This document shows positions 46,101 to 53,621 of a stretch of 64,000 nt of DNA, one piece after another. A model generated the notes under the pieces. The model was not told the DNA's origin, did no database searches, and worked only from the letters and a program-made list of their open reading frames with translations. This DNA comes from Oceanospirillum sediminis (GTDB lineage: Bacteria > Pseudomonadota > Gammaproteobacteria > Pseudomonadales > Halomonadaceae), in the NCBI RefSeq assembly GCF_014164585.1, contig NZ_JACJFM010000003.1:201266-265265 (forward strand), read 5' to 3'. Positions within the stretch are counted from its first letter, which is position 1. Each line of letters begins with the position of its first letter. The position numbers and the translations under genes are program-made.

Positions 46101-47790
46101 CAGCCGACAGGCCCGGATTCATCAGACCGCTGGTATTAAGCTGGTGCTGACTTCCGCTCAGTTCTTACCGGAAAATCCAGCATCAGATGAAGCAGAAGAT
46201 AGAGTGGTGCGTTACCTGGATATGGCTCAGGCTGAAAGCCTGACGCCTCTGTCAGCACCTGTTGATGTCGCGCCAGAAGCATCGGCTTATATCATCTTTA
46301 CCTCAGGTTCGACGGGTGAACCTAAAGGTGTGGAGATGGCACATAGAGCCACTGCTAACACCATCGATAATATCAACCAGCGTTATGGCGTTCATCAGGA
46401 AAGCCGGGCACTGGCGGTATCTGCACTGGACTTTGACCTGTCGGTTTATGACATCTTTGGCCTGCTCAGTACCGGTGGTGCTCTGGTACTGCTGGAAGAG
46501 GAGCAACGCCGGGATGCGGCGATCTGGCTGGATCTGGTGCAACAACATCAGATCACCGTCTGGAACTCTGTTCCTGTACTGCTGGATATGCTGCTGGTCG
46601 TGGCTGAAAACCAGGCATCTGCCACCCTGCTGCCCTTTCAACCTCGCTTGTCCTTTGAACAAGTGATGCTATCGGGTGACTGGATTGGTCTGGACCTGCC
46701 ATCCCGCCTGTTTGCCCAGGCTTCTCATCAGACCCGTCTGATTGCGATGGGTGGCGCAACAGAAGCGGCTATCTGGTCCAATTCATTTGATGCCTTTGAA
46801 CCTGGTCAGCCTCTGCCACCACATTGGACATCCGTGCCATACGGTAAGCCGCTGGAAAACCAGCACTATCGCGTGGTGGATACTCAGGGGCGGGATTGCC
46901 CGGACTGGGTTGCCGGTGAACTCTGGATTGGTGGTATCGGTGTGGCTGAGGGGTATCGGGGTGATACCGACCTGACCGCATCACGTTTTGTGCTGGCTGA
47001 AACCGCTACGGTTCAGCAACCCGCAGCCTTTGCTTCAGCAGAAAACGCTGAATCCGTTCAGAACGGTGCAACAAATACCAGCCGCTGGTACAGAACCGGA
47101 GATCAGGGGCGCTACTGGCCAGATGGCCACCTGGAGTTCCTGGGCCGTCTGGATTATCAGGTGAAAGTCCGGGGCCATCGTATTGAGCTGGGCGAAATCG
47201 AAACAGCACTGCTGACACTGCCAGAGATCAGTCGGGCTGTTGCGGTAACCGTGAAACCAGAGGGGCAGCCGCCATCATTGGCTGCCGCTGTCATGACAGA
47301 GGGAGCAGAATCAGGCACCGAACAGGCGCTGGACACTAATGCGATCAAAACTGCTCTGCAGCAGTTGCTACCAGAATATATGGTGCCCGCCACGCTGGTT
47401 GCGGTATCTGAAATTCCACTCAGCGCCAACGGTAAGGTCGATCGCAAACAGATCACGACTCTGATGGCGGATCAGCTCCAGGGACAACAGGCGTATCAGG
47501 CTCCGGAAAATGAGCTGGAAGCCGATGTTGCGCGGATCTGGTGCCAGGTACTGAAAAGAGAACGTATTTCCAGAACCGATGACTTCTTCCTGATTGGTGG
47601 CGACAGTCTGAGCGCTACTCAGATTGTGCAGCAACTGCATCAGCAAAGGGTCAGTCCGGAAGCCGTTTCACTGATTACTCTGTTTACGTCACCGACCATC
47701 GCTGCCTTAAGTGAGCAGATTCAACAACAGTGGCAAGCTCTGTCGCAAACCACGGATACACAGGATATTTTTGAGGAAGGCTTACTATGA
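37174..47790 (+). CDS. NRPS, ArCP-Cy-A-PCP-Cy-A-PCP-Cy-A-PCP (salicylate plus three Cys)
   Basis: 3538 residues. Aryl carrier with LGLDSLHIM (Ser46). Cy1 from ~121 with DLLVADVQS (D251, D256, S259); Cy2 from ~1285 with DYLTLDGFS (D1465); Cy3 from ~2428 with NYMTLDGFS, the first Asp replaced by Asn2569. Three adenylation domains (about 585-1160, 1790-2310, 2890-3410) share YIIFTSGSTGEPKG and selectivity residues D-L-Y-N...S...I-W, the Cys code of Irp2/PchE/PchF. Carrier serines are near 1229, 2372 and 3478 (GGDSL). No epimerase, methyltransferase or thioesterase domain is embedded. It should load salicylate and add three cysteines as thiazolines on assembly. A domain 1 has an in-frame minisatellite; modules 2 and 3 are nearly identical. 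Stop forms ATGA with the next NRPS start. Confidence 0.93.
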   Translation: MSSAIPSSDQSNRLNPQHIIGQLQVLIPVSLDGQEDANLIQLGLDSLHIMRLVNQWRKAGARVTFAQLIERPILSHWLSLLVTDNQDAAQQESADDFQALLQKTRDDQNLQDRCYSDQPFNLTDVQYAYWMGRQDNQELGGNGCHAYLEIDGDQVLGSRLEMAWHQLIRQHSMLRARFTDEGQQFIPDDYGLPELICHDFSELSAEQAEQQAQLIRSRLSHRKLAIESGQVMGLELSLLPGGKTRIHFDVDLLVADVQSLHILLRDLAEAYNTLNDQPESAATLSADPDWRFAHYLAIESERKKNQSEADKTYWQQRLSDLPSGPQLPLAKDPHSIGKPEFIRRTHLLSTEKWQSLKSIAASYKVTPAMVLASAYAEVLARWSASPEFLLNIPLFDRQTDHPGIEDVVADFTNLLLLQCNCRDALPFLNRTRQIQKQLYKDIAHASYSAVSIQRDLARQGLTDGVSAPVVFACNLGTPLLTDTCRNTLGELNYMISQTPQVWLDHQLYEMEDGLLLAWDAVDELFPHNLISDMFAAYTQLLEWLAEDKGHWLQHSPDLMPEYQNISRQQANNTLTSYHPHLLHQAMFDTALQTPERAALIVADQIISYGQLADQALRIARLLQQQGLKTNDPVAITLPRGVDQIAAVFGVLAAGGCYVPIGVHQPASRQARIHQTAGINLVLTSSQYLPEAGQDDVRYLDISQAESLTPLTSPVPVAAESSAYIIFTSGSTGEPKGVEMAHRATANTIDNINRRYNVHQNSRALAVSALDFDLSVYDIFGLLSTGGALVLLRDDQRRDAAVWLDLVQQHKVTVWNSVPVLLDMLLIVAENQTTAHPASSEAGLSSDTGLSFTPGLSSESGLSFEPQLSFEPSLPFEPQLSFEQVMLSGDWIGLDLPSRLFARTSEHTRLIAMGGATEAAIWSNAFDAFEPDQPLPAHWTSIPYGKPLANQHYRVVDAQGRDCPDWVAGELWIGGIGVAEGYRGDTDMTVSRFVMAETNTVLNPAVFRGDIFDTTVPSRTSEAQASASTQTSRWYRTGDQGRYWPDGHLEFLGRLDHQVKVRGHRIELGEIETALLSLPEISRAVAVTITSEGQPPSLAAAVIVDAAVIDEGSATEPSQNSNAALDHSTSLDKSATLDSHEITAALHQLLPDYMVPSTLVAVSDIPLSANGKVDRKQVTALLADQINTQPIQLTAPETDNEKAVATLWQALLDTDQIGRESNFFSLGGDSLLATQVIARLRQQGLSAEQPLRLLFAKPELQAFAAELYQTEQTVQQQVVAEPEQRFEPFLLTEVQRAYWMGQSPGLPLSCGTHYLTELDGADVDLTRLEQAWNKLVHNHEMMRAFVNAEGQQQILAEVPDTTIQQYYIQDLSLQIDVADPAHPDNAEGTTAATDTSRTDSLKQMIVLENSAQGAQQWLHHCWHELSRQQQNSDAPVSEGWTPCQINAVHYTGTQGESRCRIGITFDYLTLDGFSIKLLLEQLADLYHDPDSSVHTPGLSFRDYVNQVDHSESEKEQAVRFWQDKITTLPLAPELPLATEPDTLTAPEFNRREARLSADQWTALKEKARQHQITPSVLLLVAYSQIIRQWSGGNDHTLNLTLFDRQDVHADINRVLGDFTSLAPVGFYAEHGNNLLAQARATQQEIAQALEHKSISSIWVQRERSHEMSLTSAALPVVFTSTLGLGNGLFENPPAGFPDLVAGGLSETPQVWLDHQLYEYKGELALSWDSVDALFPEQMLDQMFEAYLDLLQALVQQDWSEDFKLTLPEQQLRVRQQVNQTHTPYQPHLLHQAMFTTAQQAPERTALIASDHSVSYGQLADQALRIAQLLKQQGLQTGDPVAITLPRGTDQIAAVFGVLAAGGCYVPIGVHQPVSRQARIHQTAGIKLVLTSVQFLPENSVRDEASDNGSTRYLDMAQAESLTPLSAPVDVAPEASAYIIFTSGSTGEPKGVEMAHRATANTIDNINQRYGVHQDSRALAVSALDFDLSVYDIFGLLSTGGALVVLEEEQRRDAAIWLDLVQQHQITVWNSVPVLLDMLLVVAENQASATLLPFEPRLSFEQVMLSGDWIGLDLPSRLFAQTSHQTRLIAMGGATEAAIWSNSFDAFEPGQPLPPHWTSVPYGKPLENQHYRVVDAQGRDCPDWVAGELWIGGIGVAEGYRGDSQQTAARFVLAETDTIPQPVTFASAENAESVQNGATNTSRWYRTGDQGRYWPDGHLEFLGRLDHQVKVRGHRIELGEIETALLTLPEISRAVAVTVKPDGQQPSLAAAVTTEENAQILDTDGIRSALQQLLPDYMVPTTLVSISEIPLSANGKVDRKQVTALLAEQVSAQPQQLTSPATDNERVVAALWQELLDTDQIGRESNFFALGGDSLLATQVIARLRQQGLSAEQPLRLLFANPELQTFAAELNQTSQAAMQQDVIAQPEQRFEPFPLTEVQRAYWMGQSPGLPLNCGTHYLVELDGEAVDLQKLEQACNTLIQRHEMLRVKITPQGEQQILPADAVESIQVDSDHTVYADQDNARAQLDSWWQYWSENNRITQQNDNEQTTLFAIKAVHYGQNRCRLGLLFNYMTLDGFSIKLLLDELAELYQNPDVELPAFDLSFRDYVNQVKPDPQALAQAEDYWYNKLENLPMAAALPLARDPRTLQDTRFSRREARINRDNWAQLRQSARDQGITPSVLILTAYGEILSQWNGGKAHTINLTLFDRQPVHPDINRIVGDFTSLAPVAYHPDNQKNLLQLSQQVQDEIASALEHREISSIWVQRERAREMDLVAAALPIVFTSTLGMADGLLEEKSVAGFPDLAGGGLSETPQVWLDHQMYEHQGELMISWDSVDALFPDGLIDSMFGQFIQLLNTLAGQWDQPLKTALPEDQCMIRQQVNQTHTPYQPHLLHQAMFATAQQTPERTALIASDQSISYGQLADQALRIAQLLKQQGLQSGDPVAITLPRGTDQIAAVFGVLAAGGCYVPIGVHQPDSRQARIHQTAGIKLVLTSAQFLPENPASDEAEDRVVRYLDMAQAESLTPLSAPVDVAPEASAYIIFTSGSTGEPKGVEMAHRATANTIDNINQRYGVHQESRALAVSALDFDLSVYDIFGLLSTGGALVLLEEEQRRDAAIWLDLVQQHQITVWNSVPVLLDMLLVVAENQASATLLPFQPRLSFEQVMLSGDWIGLDLPSRLFAQASHQTRLIAMGGATEAAIWSNSFDAFEPGQPLPPHWTSVPYGKPLENQHYRVVDTQGRDCPDWVAGELWIGGIGVAEGYRGDTDLTASRFVLAETATVQQPAAFASAENAESVQNGATNTSRWYRTGDQGRYWPDGHLEFLGRLDYQVKVRGHRIELGEIETALLTLPEISRAVAVTVKPEGQPPSLAAAVMTEGAESGTEQALDTNAIKTALQQLLPEYMVPATLVAVSEIPLSANGKVDRKQITTLMADQLQGQQAYQAPENELEADVARIWCQVLKRERISRTDDFFLIGGDSLSATQIVQQLHQQRVSPEAVSLITLFTSPTIAALSEQIQQQWQALSQTTDTQDIFEEGLL
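39690..39823 (+). repeat. In-frame minisatellite in the first adenylation domain
   Basis: Degenerate units encode GLSSDT, GLSFTP, GLSSES, GLSFEP, QLSFEP, SLPFEP, QLSFEQ. The string TTTGAACCACAATTATCTTT occurs twice. The equivalent loops of A2 and A3 have only LPFEPRLSFEQ or LPFQPRLSFEQ. The tract lies just before the VMLSGDW core motif. Confidence 0.8.
42790..43900 (+). repeat. Near-identical DNA copy of A domain 2 (partner at 46090-47200)
   Basis: The A-domain DNA of module 2 is almost the same as that of module 3, including identical stretches such as GCAACAAATACCAGCCGCTG at both places, offset by about 3.3 kb. A1 is clearly more diverged. Indicates recent duplication or gene conversion; a place where short-read assembly could collapse. 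Confidence 0.75.
46090..47200 (+). repeat. Near-identical DNA copy of A domain 3 (partner at 42790-43900)
   Basis: See the partner copy. Differences are mostly single bases, with a diverged patch around 46185-46215 and 46965-47025. Confidence 0.75.
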
Positions 47791-50700
47791 GCAACATGAC
47801 CAGAGCTGTCAGCCAGATTATTGACGAACTCAAGGCCATGGGCGTCCATCTGTGGACCGAAGACCAGCAACTCAGATTCAAGGCCCCCGTCGGGGCCCTG
47901 ACAGAAGAATATCGTCAGATTATCAAACAGAGAAAACAGGAATTTATTGATCACCTGTCTTCGGATAATAAAGACACTGGTATTCAGATTGACCCGGAAA
48001 ACCGTTATGAGCCATTTCCTCTGACCGATCTGCAGGTGGCTTATATTGTCGGACGCCGAAATAATTATGAACTGGGTGGCGTGGGTTGCCACAGTTATAT
48101 TGAGCTGGAACTGCCCCGATTGGACCACGAACGTCTGCAGCAGGCCTGGCACAAACTGATTCTGCGCCACGATATGCTGCGTGCGGTGATCGGCACAGAT
48201 GGTCAGCAGCAGGTGCTGAAAAATGTCACCCTGCCACCAGTGATCAGCCAGGATCTGATGGGTCAGTGTGCTGAGGACTTTGATCAGGCTGTGCAGGCTG
48301 TACGTGAGAAGATGGCATTTCGCTGTTATGACTCTGAACGCTGGCCGCTCTATGAATTGCGTCTGTCGTCCCACGATGACAAATCTATTCTGCACCACTC
48401 TACAGATCTGCTGATTGCTGACTTTGCCAGTATTCAGATTCTGTTGGCAGAACTGGGAGATCTGTATGATCACCCCGATCAGGAGTTCCCTCCGCTGGCT
48501 CTGACTTTCCGGGATATTCTGCTGGATAGCCAGCAGGCCAGAAATCGTCCGGATACTCAGGCCCGTTATCAGCAGCATAAAGATTACTGGATGCAGCGTG
48601 TTGCCACGCTGCCTGGTGCGCCAGAACTGCCATTAGCCCAGCCTTCCTCTGCCGGGCTTCCGGAGAAAGATAGCAGCAGCGACAGCTTCCGCCGGTTAAG
48701 TCTGGAGCTGGATAAAACTCAGTGGCAGCAGCTCTGCCACCTTGCTAATGAACATAAAATCACGCCGTCTGCTGTGGTCATGAACGCTTTTACAGAAGTG
48801 CTGCGCCGCTGGTCACGTCAGGGTGATTTCTGCATCAACCTGACACTACTGAACCGCCCCGATAATCATCCGGATGTTCGTCGTGTGGTCGGTGATTTTA
48901 TTGCGGTTAATGTACTGGAAGTTAACGATCAGCGTGGCAACACCTTTATCGACAGAACCAGGGCCCTGCAGCAACAGCTCTGGCAGGATATGGCTCACAG
49001 CGACTTTACCGGTATTGAAGTACTGCGAGAAATGACCCGATTGAATCAAAGCAATACGCTGATTCCGGTCGTGTTTACCAGTACGGTGGGTGTGACAGGG
49101 AATGACCTGCCCCGTAATGATTTTATGCACAATGCCCGTCTGAATTACGGTATTACTCAGACACCACAGGTCTGGCTGGATTGCCAGGCAACGGAACGCC
49201 GGGAAGCGCTGCATATCGACTGGGATATCCGCACCGACGTATTCCAGCCGGGTGTTATTGAACAGGCATTTGCTGCTTTCAGACAATTGCTGACAATTCT
49301 GGCTAATGATAGTCAGCATTGGCTCAGTACACGTCCTGTACGTTTACCGGACAGTACAACATCGCTGAGACACCAACAGAATAATGCTAAGAATGCGCCT
49401 CTGCCGAAAGGTTATCTGCATCAGGGGTTCTGTGATCATGCGCTGAACCAGCCTGATTCTGTCGCGCTGATCTGTGGTCAGCATCAATGGAGTTACCGTC
49501 AACTGGCAGTCTGGTCTCTGTCTGTTGCCGACCAGCTGAAAAGTGCTGGTTGTCAACCCGGTCAGCCCGTTGCGGTATTTCTGGATAAGAGCCCGGCTCA
49601 GATCGCCGCTATTATGGGCATTCTGCTGGCGGGCGGTGCCTATGTACCGATTGATATTATTCAGCCGGAGAAGCGCCGTAACAGCATTATTCAGGATTCT
49701 GATACCACACTGATCGTTACCGATCCGGCGCATCGGGAACTGAACTGGCCAGAGAATAGCCGGTGCATCCTGGTTGATACACTGGTGACCCCGGCCGATC
49801 TGACAGAAAGCGCTAATACGGATACCATAACCACACAGATCAGGCAGATTGTGGCTCAGGGCCTGCAGGCCGATACCGTTAACCAGCTGGCTTATATTCT
49901 GTATACCTCGGGTACAACAGGTAAACCTAAAGGCGTGATGCTGAGTCATCAGGGCGTCAGAAATACCATTGTTGGCTTCAATCGTCAGTTTGGTTTTAAT
50001 TCGGATGACAGAACCCTGGCGCTGGTCAATTACAGCTTTGACCTGTCAGTACTGGATATTTTCTGTACCTTTACAGCCGGAGCCGCGCTGGTACTGCCGG
50101 AAGGTCAGTGGCGCAGTGATCCGGGTTGCTGGGCTCGCACTATTCAACAGCATAAGGTGACGGTATGGAATTCAGTACCGGCACATATGCAGATGCTGAT
50201 GACCTGGCATGACCGGGAATCTGATACCGATATTTCCAGCCTGAGACTGGCGTTTATCTCTGGTGACTGGATTCCGGTCACACTGCCACCTAAGATCCGT
50301 CAGAAACTGCCTGCACTGAATCTGAACAGTCTGGGCGGACCTACTGAGATCTCTGTCACCTGTATCTACAACCCCATTGGAGAGGTGCCGGAACACGCTA
50401 CCAGCATTCCGTACGGTACGCCGTTCAGTAATCACAAGCTCTATATCCAGAATGAGCGCTTTGAGGAATGTCCGGACTGGACTCCTGGTGAAATGCTGGT
50501 CGGTGGTCCGGGTGTGGCGCTGGGCTTTGTTAATGATCCGGAGCGCACCAAAGAACGCTTTATCACTCATCCGGAAACCGGAGAGCGGCTGTACCGAACC
50601 GGTGATATCTGTCGTTATCGTGCCGATGGTGTGATTGAGATTCTGGGGCGTCAGGATAATCAGATCAAAATCCGGGGCCATCGTATTGAACTGGGTGAAG

Positions 50701-52532
50701 TCGAAGCGTCGCTGAATGAGCTGGAATATATTGCGCAGGCCGTAGCGCTGGTACGCCCTGATCCGGTGGATCTGGTGGCTGCTATTGTACTGAATCTGGG
50801 TTATCAGACTTCCGGCTCCAGCAATGACGAGCACCTGACCACACGTATTCAGATGGATCTGGAAAATGTTCTGCCCGGTTATATGATGCCAGTTGCTGTC
50901 AGAACTCTGGCAGAGATTCCACTCAGCAAAAATGGCAAGGTTGATCGCACCACCCTTAAGCAGGTATTTAAAGATCAGCCTGTCCATCAGGATAGCTACG
51001 AAGCGCCACTGGATGATGAGATTGAACAGAAACTGGCCGCGATCTGGCAGGAACTGATTCAGGTTGAGCAGGTGTCCCGAGGGGATGACTTCTTTATGAT
51101 CGGTGGCTCCAGCCTGACCGCAGTCGGTTTGCTGAACCGTTTATCAGAAGAAGGCTTTGTGCTGAATATCGATCTGATTTTCAACAACCCTGTATTCAGA
51201 GATATGGTCAACGCTCTGCAGCTGGCTGAGGATGAAGAGGAAGCTTTCCGTCAGTCCATCAGACTGGAAGACTTAGCCGATCATTCTCTGCGTAATCTGG
51301 ATCAGGCCCTGCCGTATCAGCCTGAACAGGACAAGGGGCCGCAGAATATCTTTCTGACCGGAGCCACTGGCTATCTGGGCTGTTATATTCTTAAATCCCT
51401 GCTGGAACAGACTCAGGATACTATCTACTGTCTGATCCGCTGTAATGATGAAGAGAACGGTTACTTCCGTCTGCAGCAGATGGCAGAAGAAAGAGGCATG
51501 ACGCTGGAGATTGATCGTGAGCGTGTGCATATTATTCCGGGCGATCTGATCAACGATCGCTATGGTCTGGATGATACTCAGTATCAGTGGCTGGCAGAAA
51601 ATATCGATAAAGTGATGCATATCGCTGCTCTGATCAGCCTGATCGCACCGCTGTCCGGCCTGTATCCGATCAATGTGAAGGGCTCGGCTAATGCGATTGA
51701 ACTGGCCACGACCCATCACGTTAAACCTGTGCATTATATGTCTACCATAGGTGTGCACTATCGTCTGCCTTATGATGAAAGTGAGCCACCTGTGCCTGAG
51801 TCTACCTCTCCTATGGCCCCGTGGCATAAGCCTGAACTGACTTATGAGCACACCAAATATATGGCTGAGCAGCTGTTCTATATGGCCAGGGATAAAAACC
51901 TGCCGGTGAATATCTATCGCTCTGGTGCTATCACCTGGGATGATACTCAGCAAACGCCGTATATTAACGATGATGCTTTTGTGAAGTTCTTCCGCACCTG
52001 TATGAGCGTAGCGGCATATCCGGAATCACGCATTCTGATCAGTACCACGCCGGTCAATGTGGTGGCTCGCTCTATCGCTATGATCAGCCACAAGGCTATT
52101 GATCAGACCGGTAAAAACTTCCATGTGGTATCCCGCTACAGTCATACCGGCGAACAGATCTATCGCTGGCTGAATGAACTGGGCTGTCAGTTTAAAGCGA
52201 TGGACTTTGCGGCCTGGGATCAGCAACTGGCTGACAGCTTCGGTCGTGGTTTTATCAACCGTTACTTCAAACATGGTATGGATCAGGGCGGCCATCACCA
52301 GTATCGCATTGATAATACCGAGGCGGCACTGGCGGAGTACGGTCATCAACCGTATGAGATTGACCGTAACTACTTTATCCCTATGGTACGTCACTTCTTT
52401 GGTGAGGAAGCCCTTAAGCGTGCGGGTATCTCAGAACGTACCGCTTCGGATGATGGCGATCAACAAAAGCCGGATGACGTAACAGATAACACCTCAACTA
52501 ACACCTCTATCAGTCAGGTCAGCCCTGCATAA
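47787..52532 (+). CDS. NRPS, docking-Cy-A-PCP-thioester reductase
   Basis: 1581 residues. Residues 1-55 (IIDELKAMGVHLWTEDQQLR) look like a TubC-type N-terminal docking domain. Cyclization domain from ~73 with DLLIADFAS (D207, D212, S215). Adenylation domain with YILYTSGTTGKPKG near 703; its selectivity positions read D-L-L-N...S...V-T, not the Cys code of the other three, so its substrate is uncertain (Cys, Ser, Thr or other). Carrier Ser near 1109 (IGGSSLTA). From ~1185 a NAD(P)H thioester reductase: IFLTGATGYLGCYIL, HIAALIS, and catalytic Tyr1353/Lys1357 in YEHTKYMAEQ. The chain should therefore leave as an aldehyde or alcohol, not by hydrolysis. Followed after 9 bases by the type II thioesterase gene. 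Confidence 0.9.
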   Translation: MSNMTRAVSQIIDELKAMGVHLWTEDQQLRFKAPVGALTEEYRQIIKQRKQEFIDHLSSDNKDTGIQIDPENRYEPFPLTDLQVAYIVGRRNNYELGGVGCHSYIELELPRLDHERLQQAWHKLILRHDMLRAVIGTDGQQQVLKNVTLPPVISQDLMGQCAEDFDQAVQAVREKMAFRCYDSERWPLYELRLSSHDDKSILHHSTDLLIADFASIQILLAELGDLYDHPDQEFPPLALTFRDILLDSQQARNRPDTQARYQQHKDYWMQRVATLPGAPELPLAQPSSAGLPEKDSSSDSFRRLSLELDKTQWQQLCHLANEHKITPSAVVMNAFTEVLRRWSRQGDFCINLTLLNRPDNHPDVRRVVGDFIAVNVLEVNDQRGNTFIDRTRALQQQLWQDMAHSDFTGIEVLREMTRLNQSNTLIPVVFTSTVGVTGNDLPRNDFMHNARLNYGITQTPQVWLDCQATERREALHIDWDIRTDVFQPGVIEQAFAAFRQLLTILANDSQHWLSTRPVRLPDSTTSLRHQQNNAKNAPLPKGYLHQGFCDHALNQPDSVALICGQHQWSYRQLAVWSLSVADQLKSAGCQPGQPVAVFLDKSPAQIAAIMGILLAGGAYVPIDIIQPEKRRNSIIQDSDTTLIVTDPAHRELNWPENSRCILVDTLVTPADLTESANTDTITTQIRQIVAQGLQADTVNQLAYILYTSGTTGKPKGVMLSHQGVRNTIVGFNRQFGFNSDDRTLALVNYSFDLSVLDIFCTFTAGAALVLPEGQWRSDPGCWARTIQQHKVTVWNSVPAHMQMLMTWHDRESDTDISSLRLAFISGDWIPVTLPPKIRQKLPALNLNSLGGPTEISVTCIYNPIGEVPEHATSIPYGTPFSNHKLYIQNERFEECPDWTPGEMLVGGPGVALGFVNDPERTKERFITHPETGERLYRTGDICRYRADGVIEILGRQDNQIKIRGHRIELGEVEASLNELEYIAQAVALVRPDPVDLVAAIVLNLGYQTSGSSNDEHLTTRIQMDLENVLPGYMMPVAVRTLAEIPLSKNGKVDRTTLKQVFKDQPVHQDSYEAPLDDEIEQKLAAIWQELIQVEQVSRGDDFFMIGGSSLTAVGLLNRLSEEGFVLNIDLIFNNPVFRDMVNALQLAEDEEEAFRQSIRLEDLADHSLRNLDQALPYQPEQDKGPQNIFLTGATGYLGCYILKSLLEQTQDTIYCLIRCNDEENGYFRLQQMAEERGMTLEIDRERVHIIPGDLINDRYGLDDTQYQWLAENIDKVMHIAALISLIAPLSGLYPINVKGSANAIELATTHHVKPVHYMSTIGVHYRLPYDESEPPVPESTSPMAPWHKPELTYEHTKYMAEQLFYMARDKNLPVNIYRSGAITWDDTQQTPYINDDAFVKFFRTCMSVAAYPESRILISTTPVNVVARSIAMISHKAIDQTGKNFHVVSRYSHTGEQIYRWLNELGCQFKAMDFAAWDQQLADSFGRGFINRYFKHGMDQGGHHQYRIDNTEAALAEYGHQPYEIDRNYFIPMVRHFFGEEALKRAGISERTASDDGDQQKPDDVTDNTSTNTSISQVSPA

Positions 52533-52541
52533 GGAGACACT

Positions 52542-53387
52542 ATGCTTACTGAAGCCCCAGCCAGTATTGCGGGTGCTCAGAGCCAGTACCAGCCCGGTCG
52601 ATACCGGGCCTGGTTCCGTACTCTGAAAACCAGCGCCAGCGTTCATCAGCGTATTTTCTGTCTGCCTCATGCCGGTGGCACTGCCAGTTTCTTTCGCAAC
52701 TGGGCAGATGCCCTGCCACAAGGTACAGAGCTGATTGCGATCCAGTATCCCGGACGGGAAGAACGACTGGAAGAAGCCTGTATCGATAATATGCAGGATC
52801 TGGTCAGCGGCATCGAACAGAGTCTGTCTATGCAGCCCCATTTACTTCAGAAGCCCTATCTGATTTTTGGTCATAGTATGGGGGCGGCAGTGGCTTATGA
52901 GCTTTGTCTGCGCTTGCAACAGAATCAGCGCCGTTTGCCCTGTCATCTTGTGGTCTCGGCCAGCGAAGGCCCTGGCAGGATACAACCTTCTGCTTTTCAT
53001 CAGGGATCGGATAAAGATCTGCTGCAGGAAATTATCCGTCTGAATGATCAGCTGACTTACCTGGCTGAAGTACCAGAACTGACGGATATGATCATGCCGA
53101 TGCTGAAAACAGATTACCGTCTGATCGAAACTTACGGGGGGCAGGTACCTTCAATGGCGCAGGTTGAAATGCCGATTACTGCCATGACCGGTCAGCAGGA
53201 TACCGAGTTGACCTACGCCGATGCAGAAGCCTGGGCTGATGTCAGTCAGGGGGATTTTCAGTTGCATTCCTGGCCCGGTGATCATTTTTACCTGAGCCAG
53301 CAGTACAAGGAGATGATTCCGGTATTACTGCGTTTATTAAAAGATTCGGGAGCGGTACAGTATCCGGCATGGGGGGCTTTGCCTTGA
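52542..53387 (+). CDS. Type II thioesterase (YbtT/GrsT-like)
   Basis: 281 residues, alpha/beta-hydrolase. LPHAGGTASFFRNW opens the fold, FGHSMGAAVAYEL holds the nucleophilic Ser, and GDHFYL the catalytic His. Such proteins clear wrongly loaded carrier domains on NRPS lines. AAGGAGACACT precedes the start. It is the last gene before a strong terminator, so the biosynthetic operon ends here. Since the second NRPS ends in a reductase, this is unlikely to be the product-releasing enzyme. Confidence 0.9.
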   Translation: MLTEAPASIAGAQSQYQPGRYRAWFRTLKTSASVHQRIFCLPHAGGTASFFRNWADALPQGTELIAIQYPGREERLEEACIDNMQDLVSGIEQSLSMQPHLLQKPYLIFGHSMGAAVAYELCLRLQQNQRRLPCHLVVSASEGPGRIQPSAFHQGSDKDLLQEIIRLNDQLTYLAEVPELTDMIMPMLKTDYRLIETYGGQVPSMAQVEMPITAMTGQQDTELTYADAEAWADVSQGDFQLHSWPGDHFYLSQQYKEMIPVLLRLLKDSGAVQYPAWGALP

Positions 53388-53425
53388 TCTGAACCTGTTT
53401 ATGGGACATTGCCCTGTAAAAGAAC

Positions 53426-53472
53426 GCCCGTCACACACTCAGGACACTGAGCATGTGACGGGCATTTTTTTA
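53426..53472 (+). terminator. Strong Rho-independent terminator of the biosynthetic operon
   Basis: GCCCGTCACA pairs with TGTGACGGGC around an 18-base loop, followed by A and seven T residues. Lies 38 bases after the thioesterase stop. Confidence 0.9.
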
Positions 53473-53621
53473 TTCTCCCTGCCCTTATTATTATCTCTTA
53501 TGTCTTTACATCACTCGCAAATGCGGGGCTTATATTCCCGATTCGGGTAGCTGGTTTTACTGCCATCAGACACAATTGCTTTCTGCACATCCGACTTCAT
53601 TCATCCGCTGTTCAGAGGTTC

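Noticed and set aside
42953..46666. Extra 119-134 residue frames inside the NRPS gene
   Set aside because: They are frame shadows; the pair at 42953 and 46262 look alike only because the A-domain DNA is duplicated.
52542..53387. Product-releasing (type I) thioesterase
   Set aside because: It is a free-standing type II enzyme; the last NRPS ends in a reductase domain with its own Tyr/Lys pair.
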